Source: Istiophorus platypterus
Taxonomy: Eukaryota > Chordata > Actinopteri > Istiophoriformes > Istiophoridae
DNA length: 64,000 nucleotides
Reading direction: 5' to 3'
Assembly: GCA_016859345.1 (NCBI GenBank)
Contig: CM029114.1
Location: forward strand, 17,786,501 to 17,850,500
Part shown: positions 39,277 to 52,723 of the stretch, one piece after another
Position numbering within the stretch: the first letter of the stretch is position 1
Layout of the letters: the number at the start of each line of letters is the position of its first letter
The notes under the pieces: generated by a model
Database searches by the model: none
What the model was told of the DNA's origin: nothing
What the model saw: only the letters and a program-made list of their open reading frames with translations
Program-made: the position numbers and the translations under genes

Positions 39277-40743
39277 TTTATTCATTAAATTGTTTATTTG
39301 CAACGATGTTGGTTCACCTCCATCTCAGAAAAGAAGAGCATCGTAGGTAAAGCTCAACTCAGTTCAGCTTTGTGAGTGTAACAACCTTAAACACACTGAA
39401 AACACCAAAGCAGTCCCCATTTTAGTGATCACCTTTGCTAAATTCTACAGAAAGTGAAAGGAACCTTTGTATGGAAAGGCGGCGGCTGTGTTAAGCTTTA
39501 ACTAGAGCACAAACTCCTTCACATGCAGCCACCTAACTGTCGTCCTGTGCCTGGCTGGCTTCTCTACACACCAAACAGCTACAGCAGCCTGACCTCCAGA
39601 GGTGATTCGTATGTAAACTTTGTCACTCGATGATTGCTGTGTGGTTTGGTGCGAGTGATTGGCGAAGGAAAATACCAGCAAGTACAGTGGACGAAGTGGT
39701 GAAGCTGTTGTGGTTGGCAGTTTTACTGACATTCAGTATGTTCTACTTGAATATTTGTGAGTGTGTCAGTACATGGTGTGTTTGTAAATAGAGAGAAATT
39801 TGGCAGAAAGCGTACAACCAGTGACTTTTACTTAAAATAGAATCCTCCCGGTCAGTGTATTTATACATCACCTCTCCTGGACCAGATTGTCCATTTGTTT
39901 GTTGTAGTGCAGGATGGTACAGCGATAATATCAGTAGTGCTACAGATAGCCACAGTTAGCCCAACAGCCAGGGGAGCTGGGATTTGCAGTTTTTCAGTGG
40001 AAACTAGCTGATCACCAGTCTGTTTTACATTTTTCAGGCTGAGATGGCAGAGTGATTATCCAGCCAGTTTCCATCCATATTGTGGAAGCTTGCTGGAGGC
40101 CAGGTAGATTGAGGGGGGGGATTCATGGCACTGATTTTTCATCTCACTTAGTCCTTTTTGGATCCACACCACTGCCACTGAAGTCAAAGTCCTGCTGAGG
40201 CTAGGAGAGAACCTCCGACTGCCTCCAGTAAAAGCTCCATGTTTTGCCTGCGTCCATGTAAGATGAGGGTTTCTATGGGATGGGGTAGCTCTCGCAGGTT
40301 TGTGGATCTGGGTGAGCGCATGTGAGCTCCACCCCTCTTTATCCATCACACTCTTCTGCAGGGACACTGAAGGAAAACAAAGACATTTTCAAGTTGCATC
40401 CAAACAAGATCTTGCTCACTCTTCTGATCAAAGATGCTGTTCTCCTGCATTCATGGTTTGATTGAGAGGGATTATGGGAAAAAAAAGGCAGAACATTGTG
40501 GAGTTTGGGGCAGCAGGAGCAATACAGACTTAGAAATGGAGGTAAAGGACAAAAATGTGGGCAGTGCTGGGGGCACAGTGCAGCTCTCAACAGGAGTACA
40601 GAAGATTGAAAATTATAGCCCCCCCCCCAAAGACAAGAAATGGGTCCTCCTCTACAGATTGAGGCAGATGAAAAAGGTTGGAGAGACGGAGGAAGAGAGC
40701 AGGAAGCAGTGCAGAGGAGTGTCAGGGAATGGTGAGGAGGCAC
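39277..40743 (-). other. ube2o: Probable ube2o 3' UTR
   Basis: Non-coding sequence after the stop. Two AATAAA signals on the minus strand lie at 39298-39293 and 39282-39277. Further copies near 38450-38335 and at 37544-37539 allow a longer UTR. Which one is used cannot be decided here. Confidence 0.35.
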
Positions 40744-41585
40744 TTACTTGTCCTCTGTGTGCTCAGGGACGCCAGTGGCGGCCAGTGCCGCTCGGTAGTG
40801 CAGCAGCACGCCTCGGACACTCTTCACAAACCCCTTAGAGAGCGGGAAGAGTGGAAAGCCGATGTCTGGGTAGCCGCTGCCCTCTGGGAGGAAACTCCGG
40901 TAGCTCTTTCTCCGTTTCTTTGGTCGCACTACTGGCTGGCTTCCTGTGGAGCCCACGCCTCCCCCGCTAACCGTGGCAGAACCTGATTCTGATGTCCCAC
41001 CGCGGACCACAGCGCCTTGGACTGTAGAGCCAGCCCGGTTTTCACCACCAAGAGAGGTGTTCCCCTGGCTGCTGTCACAGTCTGAGTTCTGGCTCAGCTC
41101 CTGCTGTGAGGCCGCTGTAGTGGATGGACTCAGCCCTGAATCCTCCAGCTCCTCCTCCATAATACTGGTAACTCCTGCGCCCGTGACCCCTTCCTCCCCG
41201 GGCTTACTGGGGCTGCTGTGGGCCACTGCCACGGGCCCGGATCCCAGGGACAGCTGTTCATCCAGAGGCTCCACTGATGACGGTCGGTCCTTCGAGTGCG
41301 AAGCCCTGCAGGACATGTGCGCTGCCTGGCCCCTCTCCGCAGCATCGTTCAGCTCGAGCCACGCCTCCAGACGGTGGACGAGCCGCCAGCCATTAGAGAC
41401 AAAGTGCTCCTGAATCTCCTGTTTGAAGACCTCCACAGGATTCTGCAGAAGCTGTGTCATAGACTGGACCATCTTGATCAGGGCCATCTCATTGTAACAG
41501 CGGCTGTTCTCGTATCCTTCTTGAAGGCCCCGGTCGCTGTCGAAGCCAGCCTCGTTATAATAAGGCTCATTGACGAGGATAAGGC
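40744..41585 (-). CDS. ube2o: ube2o terminal coding exon, in-window 21 of 21
   Basis: Acceptor TTTCTGCAG, stop TAA at 40746-40744, 842 nt. Encodes LILVNEPYYNEAGFDSDRGL, QEGYENSRCYNEMALI (end of UBC fold), WRLVHRLEAWLEL, a long poorly conserved Ser/Gly/Glu region, then the conserved RPKKRRKSYRSFLPEGSGYP and a tail ending EHTEDK. The basic cluster is a probable second NLS. Confidence 0.96.
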
Positions 41586-42659
41586 CTGCAGAAAATACAC
41601 ACACATACATGCAAAAATGTGAGAATATTCTGAATGTGTCAAAACATCCAAGTTAAAAACCACAACATTAAAAGACAAAGTCAAGATTTTCGATTGTACT
41701 GAAAATACAGCCTGTACACAGCTGCAATCTAAAGAACTGAGGCTCACTACGTGACATCTGCAGCCCAGGTAAGACTGATCTGTAAAATTCAAAACTTTTT
41801 CTCAGTTTTTGTACCACTGAACTCTCAAATGTGCATTCATCTTTGTAATAAGGGGTTTATGCATTGCAAACCCTACTGTAATATCCCTCTCTATGTAATT
41901 GTTGACGTACTGTTGTTGCTGACACAGTCTGATCACATCCTGCATTGACATTCTCAGTCATCTGAGAAAGAGCTGCTCTTCTGTTTCTCCTTACATATCA
42001 CACTGATGCACCAGCATCACAGTCACCAAATGTCTGCTGTCGAACACAATTCCCGACCTTACATAGTGACGTCTTGCCCACTGACCTAGATGCAGATGTC
42101 CCTTTAGTCACTGTTCCTATTGAAACACTAGCCAGATGAGATGTCTTTGTGACTGGAGCTCCTGCCCTCTTTGCCCCAACAATGAACCCTCTTTCAAGGT
42201 CACTTAGATCTTTCCTCTTGTTGGAATCATTGGGCCTGCTCAGCATTAACATACCTGCCACAGAGCATGATGGGATGCTAACTACTTAATTGTACCATTT
42301 AATGCATCTTTGTGGAAGCATCTTCATTTGTAATGTTTTCTCCACTGATTTATTAGAAATATTTATTATTTAGAAATGAGAAAATGCACTTCGATAAATG
42401 CTGCACTGTGTGGTTAAGTTCACATCTGTTGACTGTTTTAACCAGTTTTGACTCTGAGACAGTGATCAATGAGATAAAATCTGGACTCACATTGTCTGGC
42501 AGGCCAGATTGCAGGCAAGTTTATGGAGTTGGTTTAGTGTCTGTGTTTGAGGCAGATATATTTGGCTGAATGACTGTTTGCAACACTGCATTTTGAGTGC
42601 TTCAGAGCAAATGAACACATGAATAAAACATTTATGTGCTGCACTGAAGAGAAGAGGAA

Positions 42660-42716
<57 letters not shown>

Positions 42717-45700
42717 CTCACTAACCTTGTATGGAGATGAGGACCTGCAGCAGACTGGACTTGCTGGTCCACCTCTCAGTTCCCTGTGGATCACATCAAA
42801 ACAAATCTGCACAAATTCTTGAAAAGACAAAAATAAACATTCTCTAAAAAATGGTGACAGATATACAACATCTTGTTTTCTTCTCTTTTACAAACAGCAC
42901 CAGATTACTCTACTACATTTTAACTGGAAAGTAAGTACACTTGAATCAACTGAGCATGCTACAGCCATTGTACAAGACCTTCCTGAACAAGCAAGTCTTG
43001 GAATGCAGTATTCCGATTAGAGTTGGAACTAATGATCATTTTCATCCTTAATATTTTATTTCAAATGAACGATTTAAGTTATTTTTAGTGGTACTGAATA
43101 TTAGAGAGAGTTGTGTAACAAATACACAGTTTCCAAGAACCCAAGATGATGTCTTCAAATGTCTAAAACACAAGCAGATTAAGTTGACAATGATATAATC
43201 AGAGACAAGCAGGGAATCCAGCTCTATTTCTCATGTTTTTGTTCACTGACTAACTGATTAATTGGGTAATGGTTTGTGTGCAGTACCCTTTGCTCTACAT
43301 CCCATTAACATATATGCCATGTTTATACACATTTGTCAAGATGGAAGAGTTATGTATCCAAACAGGGAACAGGAATACAACAGTTGCACATGAACTATAA
43401 AATCTGTGAAACTGACAAAACTTAAGTTTTCCCACTTCTATTTTTGTTGCCAAAGAAGTACAATCATAATTTTCATATAAGGTCTGGTTTGAAAAAGTAG
43501 GTTTAAAATGGATTGGTAGGCTTGTCACACCACTGTGTGAGGTTGATCCTGTATCTCTATACATAAGTCAGTCACTTGAGTCAGGACACACCTTTCCAAT
43601 CCAGGTACCCAGTAGGCTGACGCAGACTTTGCCATTATCGTAGAGGTTGGGATTTAGGCGGCCGCTGCACTGCGACAGGTAGCGAAACAGCGGCGGCACC
43701 GCTGGGTAGATGTTGGGCAATTGGATGTCAAACAGGAACAGCCCATCCTCATAGGGCGTACGAGTCGGCCCTTTGATCAGAGCTGAGAACAGATCCTGAG
43801 TAGGAGAAAGCAAATAAATTTATGACATGTTTTTTGCTGTGTGCTGTAAATGTAATGTAAAGGAGGCTAATTGATATGCACCATAGAGGTTAAAGTTGGA
43901 GAATATTGTGAGATAAAAGAATTAAACTGTTAAATTGTTAACCCTCGAGTATCCCTTTTATATTTACTTATATCCCCTTTTATATTCACAGTACCAATCT
44001 CTGGTTGCAGCTCGTAAACAAATAAGATGCAGCAAGAGCTGGCAGCTTCCGGTCTTAAACCTCTAACTTTAGGCTGTTACTGATGAGTTTTTAAAAATCA
44101 GTTAACATTTATCATAAATCCCTGCTGCTTTCTGACACACTGATGACCCTGCTATTTTTCCTTTGTCCTCCAACCAGCTGCTGTTGTTCATCCAGACAAA
44201 AAAAAAAAAAATCTTACAGCTGATCACATGTGCTCAGAAAGGGTCAATAAGATTCTGAGCCTTTAAATGATGTTTAGAATTAATTTCAACATGTGTTGCT
44301 ATGCATCACCGTTATCTGTGGAAAAATGGCTGCATACTTGAATCTCTCATGCAGACATTTTTCATGTTTACAGTGGATGATACACAACCACAGGCTTGAA
44401 ATTACATATTATCACAATCTCAAAATCATTAATTACCCTTGTTAGAGCCCATAATACCAGTTTTTCATAACAACAATCAAGCGGTATCATGGTGCCTTAT
44501 TTTGCCTTAAAGTGAATCTGCATATTTTCCATCAGAGATATATCAAGGCTACCCACAGATGTCGGTGGTTCTTTACATTGTGAAAATACTAATCTTTTAA
44601 ATTTAGTCAGGAGATAACATGTTTGATGTTTATTGCCATGATATTTATATAAAAAAAACCCACCATGCGATCTTCAAATGTTTTGACCATGATGCCATCT
44701 GGCAGTGACGTTGCTAGCAGAGCCATTTCCTTCCTCACTGTGCTGAAGAACTTCTTTGCTTCTGCTGGCTGAAACTCCATTTTCTTAAATGAGTGAGTGT
44801 CTGTGACAAAGACAGAAGACAAATGGTGACTGAAAAGCAATACAGGAAGAAACAGAAATGTTTAACTTTGCTTGTGTGGGCAGGAAATCCATAAAGCTGA
44901 AAGATGTGTTGCTCTGTGATGGACAAGTATTATTACAGAATGGAAATGGGAGTCAGAGACTGCCACTCATGGTAATGACAAAATATTGGGTTTCCCATGT
45001 GGTGTCTTGAGTGCACACAAGTAAGATATTTTTGCTGAAATTCCATATACACATAATATGACTTCAACTTGAACTATGATGAGATTTTAAGCGCCAGTAG
45101 CTGACTCATTTAAATGACATCATGTCAGCTGAAGTTTGAGGTCTGTGCTCAAAGCTCTACAACAACTCTTTAATTCGTATCAGCTTGTACAACACAAAAC
45201 AAAAAAAACGAGACAAAGGGGTTCAAAAAAGGAAGAGGGAGCAGGAGAGGGAGAGAAAAAAGAAAAAAGGTAAGATAATAGCAGGGGGAAGCGAAGCAAT
45301 CAAGGGATTAAATCATTCCTCACCCGGTGCCCACTCTAACACAGAGAAAACCTCTCCTTTGGCACTGGTGAAGGTGACACCGGGCTTGCCACCACTCTGC
45401 TGGCACAGAACCGGAGTGTCACTGAGAAACTCGCTGGGCCACTCTTGACCACTAACTGGTGTCTGGGGCTCCTGTTGAGGCTTTTCCTCTCCAGCTCTCT
45501 CCACCTGAACAGCAAAACACAATCAGGTCAAAACGCAATCTAATGACAGGAAATGTCACAATGTTGCACTTATTTACTTGCTTATTTATTTGGATGGCCC
45601 CGAAGAATTTGTGCAAGAAACTATTCAACTCTGCCGTGTCGAAGATCCATTCAACACCAACCTCTGTCCCTGCTACTCCGCTCCCCCCTGCCTCAACCAC

Positions 45701-48700
45701 AGCCTCCATCTTCTCCTCCTCCACTATGGCCACATTATCCAGTGTCTTTCTCAGGTTCTCCTGCAGCTTTTTGATGTCATCCAGGAAGCGTTTTTCCTTG
45801 GTGGGTTTCTCAGGGGCTGTTGGCATCACCGAACTTGCTACATTAGCTGTGGAGGCTGGCTCAGCAGAAGTCGGAGAAGTTGGAGAGCCGCCGGTCCAAA
45901 GCTGCTCCACGGTCATGTTCTTCAGGCTCTCCAGGATCTTCAAAGCCTCTTTCAACTCCCTAAAGCCCCGAGAGGCACCATCTTTACTGGGCTTCTCCGC
46001 TCCGTTGACTGCACCTCCAGGAGTGGTTCCTAGGCAGGCAGAATCAATAAGCATATAACAAATTACGGCAAGTTTGATTAGAGACATGTCAAACAGGACA
46101 CGGACAGCCCGTTTTCTGTGATTTTCTGGTTCTGCCCAGAAAGCCTCCAGAACAAAATGCCAGAACATAGATAAACTTCTCTTCTTATCAGTGAATCCAA
46201 CAAAAAGACCACTATCAACTAAGGGTTTGTTTATCACTTACTCTTTCTGAGTACTCTGCATTTTCAAACCAGACTTTATATAGAAATTATGATCGCACTT
46301 CTTTGGCAACAAAAATAGAAGTGGAAAAACTTAAGATTTGTCAGTTTCACAGATTTTATAGTTCATGTGCAACTGTTGTGTTCTTGTTCCCTGCCCTGTC
46401 TGTGGCACTCACCCTCAAGATCATTTATTCCTTCCAAAAAGGCATAAAACCCTTAAACTGGGTCACAAATGAAAATGTTTTTAAAACAATTATAAAGTAA
46501 TTTCTTAGAACAATTAGGTACTGTAGTGTTAAGCAAACTTTCAAAAAGGACAAAACATTGCGTAGGCTTGGGAATTTTTCCAGCCTTGGACTAAAAGACA
46601 TTTTAATCAATGAATATTTGCAGCTACAGGACAGAAGAATATTAGCAGACCTATCCCTTTAACACAACAATCATGAGTAATACTATCTATTAGAGCAATT
46701 AAAGACAAACAATAAGAAGGGTCTGGCTCATTCAAACTTCAGTAGCCAGATTCCTCAAGCATGCACAGTTAGCCAAATGTATTGTCTTATTAATGAAAAA
46801 ACACTTCACCAGCCCCCAGTAAAATGCAGACTGAATTTAAAGTGCTTTAGAGACTGTAAGTAAAATTCTTAAGTGTTGGTCTCCAGAATATTTCTAGCCT
46901 GCTCTCTTGTCATTCATTGGGTGGAGGTTTTATTTTCTCTTTTCTTAAGCAAAGAAGCATTGGGGGAGAGAGGGAGGTGTTCAACATGCAACAAAGCTCC
47001 ATGGTTGGCAGTTATATGGTTGCATGGCATCTCAAACACTGGGCCACCCAGGTAGTAGATTTCTAACTCTGCCCAGTGTAATAATTTTGGTGACACAGCT
47101 TTTTGGTATTTTGGTTCTTTATTTTTGAAAAAACTGCCTAATGACCCCAAGATCTGTTTGTAGATGTGTATCTCCTTACTGTCTTTGGTTAGGTTTTTTT
47201 TGGTTTTGTTTTTTAAGGTTGCATTTTCTTTTTTTATTCATTATATTCACCTCCACCAAGGAGGTTATTTTTGACCTGTGTCTGTTTGTTGATTTACTTT
47301 TCAGCAGGATTAGGCGAAAAGTACTTAAGAGATTTGAACCAAACATGGTGGAGGGATGGGGAATTGGCCAAGGAAGAACCCATTAAATTCTGTGTCAGAT
47401 ACAGATGATTTAATTATTAATTTTTTCTCTGAAGTCATGCTGTATGTTGTTTGAAATTTGCTTTGGAGGACGTCTGTGCTCTCTCAGTGCCCTTCTAGTT
47501 GGTTTGTTTGATTTTCAGCAGGACCTCACAAAAACTGCTGAACCAATTTGCACTACACTTGGTGGAAGGCTGGAGCATGGGCCAAGGAGGTACTCATTAC
47601 ATATTCTTGCAGATCTGGTTAAAGGGGCAGATCCAGGAATTTTTTTTTAACACTTTTAACATTGCGAGATAGGGCATTTTTCATCTTGGCAGAGCTATTC
47701 ACTCTTCTGTGTGTACTTCTAGTTTTCAAAGTGTTAATTGTACTGTATGCAATTCAAAATACAGTAAAGTGCTTTGAGTATTCCTGCAATGAAATATCCT
47801 ATATGAGTGAAATGGCATTGTACTGGACAGCATAGATAACTATTTTTTAATTAACACTGTAAATGTTATCCCTTGAGTATTAACAAAAGTTCAAGGAGAG
47901 TGATTTATGCTTTGCACTGTGGGAGTTGAGGCTATTCCATTGAAACGAAAAATAATATAAATTCTAAAAGAAAAGATCCCTACCTCCTCCAGAAGCAGGA
48001 CTGGCCACAGCCACAGCCAAAGCTGCTTCTCCCTCCTCTACAGGGACTCCTTTTGTGGGGCTTGTGACCCCGGCTTTGCTGCCCTCCTGTGGGGGGATGA
48101 TGAAGGTTGCGGAGCCGGTGGGCGTGGGGGTAGGGGTCGCTGTGTCAGTGACATCCGCATTGTTGACATGGCTATCGTCCTCAGTGGTGAGGCCGTTATC
48201 CGTCTCCCAGCTGTCACTCTCGTCCTCCCACTCCTCAGTGGACAGGACGCTGCTGGTCTCCTCCACAGAGTCGTAATCGGTTTCCTCGATTTCAGACTCC
48301 ACATTGTAGAGGTGCTGTGTGTGATTATTAAGAGACTGTCAGCAATTGTCTGCTACCTTGTAATGTAAAATTTGTAATGTAAAAATTACTTTGTATCCAA
48401 ATTGATGAATTTGAATTCATCAAGGATAAACATTTACCTGTGGTAGGACGATAGTCATAGAGTTGTCCGCCCACACCACCTCCACTTTGCTGCTCACATC
48501 CACCCGGGACACCTGGCCCACTGACGTCTGAGGGAAGGTAATTGTAGGGAAACGACCGTAATCAACAACCAAGAAAACATAATGCAATGTTTGAGCCTTT
48601 TATCTAACAACAAGAAAAAAGAACTGAAGCTGCATTTTTATAACCCCAAGGTACAATACTGCTGGATGAAAATAACATACTGAGGACTTTGATATATTCT

Positions 48701-51700
48701 TGAGGCCTAATCCAGGATAGGACTAAAACATAAAATGTTTTCATTAAAATCAGAACAGTCTATCCTTGTAAGAGCAGGACTTTGACTCAAGGGGCAAGAG
48801 TATATGAATCCTCTAAAAATCACAAAAAATAAAAAATAAAAAAATCATCCTCACATATCTATCGAGCTAAATTCCATGGCGATCTGGTTCATATTGGTTA
48901 TCTAACAAAGCAAAATTTATACACTCTGTTGCTTGTCATTGTCATTTGCTCTCCCCATCAAATGTCAGACAAAATACAGGAACAACGTCAGCACATATGG
49001 AAGACAGAAAGGCGAAAGAACATACGTTTTTTTCTTTTTTTTTCTAGTTGTTCTCACCTCATTTTCACAGTCGTTCTGTCCGTTCTCCGAGTTCCAAATT
49101 CTGATGACAATGTCAGTGGTGCGGAAGTGAAAATCTGGGTGATCTGCAATGTCGTATACACTGACATCCTCCTCCATACCAATAACCTGGAACAAAAACA
49201 GCCAGGTAACAAGAGTTAAAACCATCTGCTAACGGCATATAATTATATGTGGGAACGTTAGTCATACAATTTAACCTTTACCCCTCACTCCAAACACACT
49301 TACACATCAAGCATTTTCGTTTTCTTTAAAGAACAAACACTGTTTTCTTGTACTTCTGACTCACCTCCACGTCGTCACTCGTAGAGTTGAGTTTAATCCA
49401 CTTCACGACACACGTTCTGCCCTTGTGATCGCCAGACTGGATCACACCATACAGCCCAGGGTCCTGGAGGGCTTGGGCTGAAGTGAGTGGACAACCACAT
49501 GTACACAATTTAAAGAGCAAAACACAGTAAACATATTACACTAGAAACCTCTAAATACAAGGATTTATCACAAAATGTATTCGTCTGAAAGAAAATTGAA
49601 ACTGTATCTGGCTGTATCGTCACAGCCTTTAAGTAAGTCCCTGTATTTAAAGTCCAGTTCAAGACACATACAAATTTGGCACAGTTCCAGCAAATGACCT
49701 AGATACTGTAGGTAATGAGTGGCTGAGTGGCCTATATAAAAAAATCTTATCGCAGTCCTAGGAACAGAAATGTGAGACACGATGCATTTTTACTTGTCAA
49801 AAAGTAAAAAATAAATTCACCGTTATAAAAATAATCAATTCAGATTATTTTCCTTACGTCGTTTGTCCACTACGAAGTCCCCAGGACAAAACTCGTGGCT
49901 GTCGAGGTGCTGGATGGGGATTAGGTCATTTGATCGGATCCCCTTCTCCACCCGCCCATCCTTCCACATCACGTCAGCCGTAGTCTTGGTTGATACAACT
50001 TCCACTGCCACCCTGCAAAAAAACAAACACATATTATACTTACAGACTGCTACAGCATAAAGGCTTCAGTTTCTAGAGTTTGTTCCCTCAGATCTAAACG
50101 TTAACAATATAAAACTGTGCCTTATAAGGTATAATCTATATTTCATATGCACTCATTATTTCATTTATTTCATCAATCACTGATCGCTATTGAGAAACGC
50201 AGTCACCACAGTGGTCTGATGAGTTGCCCCATACAGAGAAGTTGCCAAAAGAAAGAAATACAGAGAGCCAATAGAGAATGAAGGTATGAAAAAGCTACTG
50301 TACGAATGGATGGATATGAGAATAAAAAATACAGAAAACATTAAAGGGCAAAACACATGACAGTAATGCTACAATCCATTGCTAATAGATGCTTTGCTCT
50401 TTGATGCTTTCTGTATTTTTTCTTGTATCCACATGGATTGAGACGGGGAAGGCCAGAAGATGCATAGAAACATAATTTTTAAAAATTAAGAAAAAAGCAG
50501 AGCAGAAACAATGAAAGAGGAAAGAGGGGAATATTTTTGTACTGGTGTATCCAACAGCTGTCAACCCACCGGTCTCCAGGCTTGAACTCGCGGGAGAACT
50601 TGGTCCTCTTTTTCTTGTGCTTCCTCTTCAGGTTGCGGATGGAGAGCGGGATGCTCTTCTTACGGTTTGTTCCCAGACCACCGCTCTGAGAGGAGGCTGT
50701 GGAGCTCGCTGATGACGTCAGAGAGCTGTAACCAGTTACAGTTATTTATTCAGACAACATTTCATTCGAAACATACAAAGAATACTTTCACAAGATGTTT
50801 TTCATGCTCCAGGTTAAGGATTGTTAGATTGAATAAGTAAGTTTTTGTCATTTTGCAACTGACGTTTATTGGCGTACTGGCACTGGTGTACATTTATTTT
50901 GTATCTATTTATGGACAGTATGAAGACATACAAGAGATATTGTACTAGGTGAAGACAAAATGAACAACTGTAAAACATAATGAAATCCAGTGCAATTGCT
51001 CTGCAATAAACCCTATACTTATGAAGCTTTTAAGGTTCATATTTTGTTGAGGCCATATTTGAGAGGTGATGGGTCAGATCTGTTGTCATTATCTTAATGA
51101 CACTGTAACTTAGAAATGGCCGTGAGACTCTCAGCCAAGCATTAGCCTTTGGTTGCCAAACTGAGGAAACACATTTTCATCACTAATATTTATGGGAATA
51201 AGTGTCCTGTTTAACTATACCCTATATTTTAACAATAAAAAAGTGATGAAGTACAATTAAAAATAAACCTAATTAAAATATGCTTGTTACCGTTTGTTTC
51301 ATATCTTCCTCTCTTTCCATCACTCACAAAAACTTTCAGGGCCAGACTTCATTAACAACTGACTCAACTTCATAAATAATTTAAATCAAACAATAATTGA
51401 AATGATGAGACTTACCTTGCAGATGAGACATCTTGCAGATGAGACATCTGCAAGGTAAGCCTCTGGGTAAACTGCAACAGGTGGAATAATTAGCCCTAAT
51501 TCCTGAAATTGTTTTTTCCAAATGCACTCCAACATGGCACCAAAAAAATTACCAGGCCAGATTTATGAACCCTCTTCACAGGGAAAGTCTTGGGTTGCAG
51601 CATTATTGCACCAGATCATATTATACTTTACAAAAGCGTATGTAATTGTCCCTAGCCTTGAACTGGACACGTGGCCAATACCAAGAGTTCATCAAGTGCC

Positions 51701-52677
51701 TCCCACACTTCCACACATTCACACCCATGAAATGAAAGGGCCAAGCAAACAAAGTGCAAAAAGACCTGGTGTCGTCAGTGTCTTCCGCAGCCTCGTCATC
51801 AGCGTCCTGCTCCCCGTGTTCAGCTGAGGTGTCAGTGGTGTTCTGGGAGTCCGCGGGGGTCTGGATGGGCACCACAGGGCCGTTGTTGGAGGAGTGAGAA
51901 GAGTCTGTCTGCTCTGATTTGTGTTCACCTGGTGAGATACAGACACAAAAGAACATGCATTAGTATTTGAAACTTAAGGTACGGATGGACCATTTTCAAA
52001 AACGGAACATGAAAAGTTAATGTTTTCAGTAAGAACCCAGATCATTAAGAGATCATGTCAGTGATTTTTTTAATTTTGGTGATTTAATGATTATTGATGT
52101 CTATCCAGCTAGAAGGTTAAACAGACTTCTCATTTACCGCATATTTCAGGAACATTTTACAAAGCCCAGACTGCTAGTTAATACAATATATCTTTATTAA
52201 TCACAATGGGCTATCGGTGAATTGGTTGTTATTTTGCTATGGCTTTACAGAAAGAAACTGCCATGATCTATTTTCCTGAATTATGCAGACAAATAAATTT
52301 CTCAGTTGAGCTGTTCTGCAATTCAGCACAAGTGCTAATTAGCCAATTCCCTCTGTATGGAGCAACATTTCTGAAAAGGACGACCTACCATAACTACCAT
52401 AAATCATTCTGACTCTGCTTTGCATGGAGATTTTTAGTTCTCTACTTCTACTTCAGGGAGGATGTTAGTGGTGTTAGTGTGTGTGTATACTCTATGTCCC
52501 CTGCTGTTTTCAATGCAGCGTGCTGTTTGGTACCTTGTGTGTCGGCGTTCTCAGTCTTCTTACCCAAATCCTTCTTGAACATCCTTTTCAACTGCAGGGA
52601 ACACACACGCATGCAACGACACACACACACACACACGCGCATGCAACGACACACACACACGCACACGCGCATGCAAC

Positions 52678-52723
<46 letters not shown>

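Noticed and set aside
40434..41622. Plus-strand open frames of 100-155 codons opposite the last ube2o exon
   Set aside because: Antisense shadows of a conserved coding exon; no recognisable domain.
45459..46058. 199-codon plus-strand frame opposite the ube2o coiled-coil exon
   Set aside because: Mirror frame of coding sequence; protein is Leu/Ser/Pro-rich with no recognisable domain.
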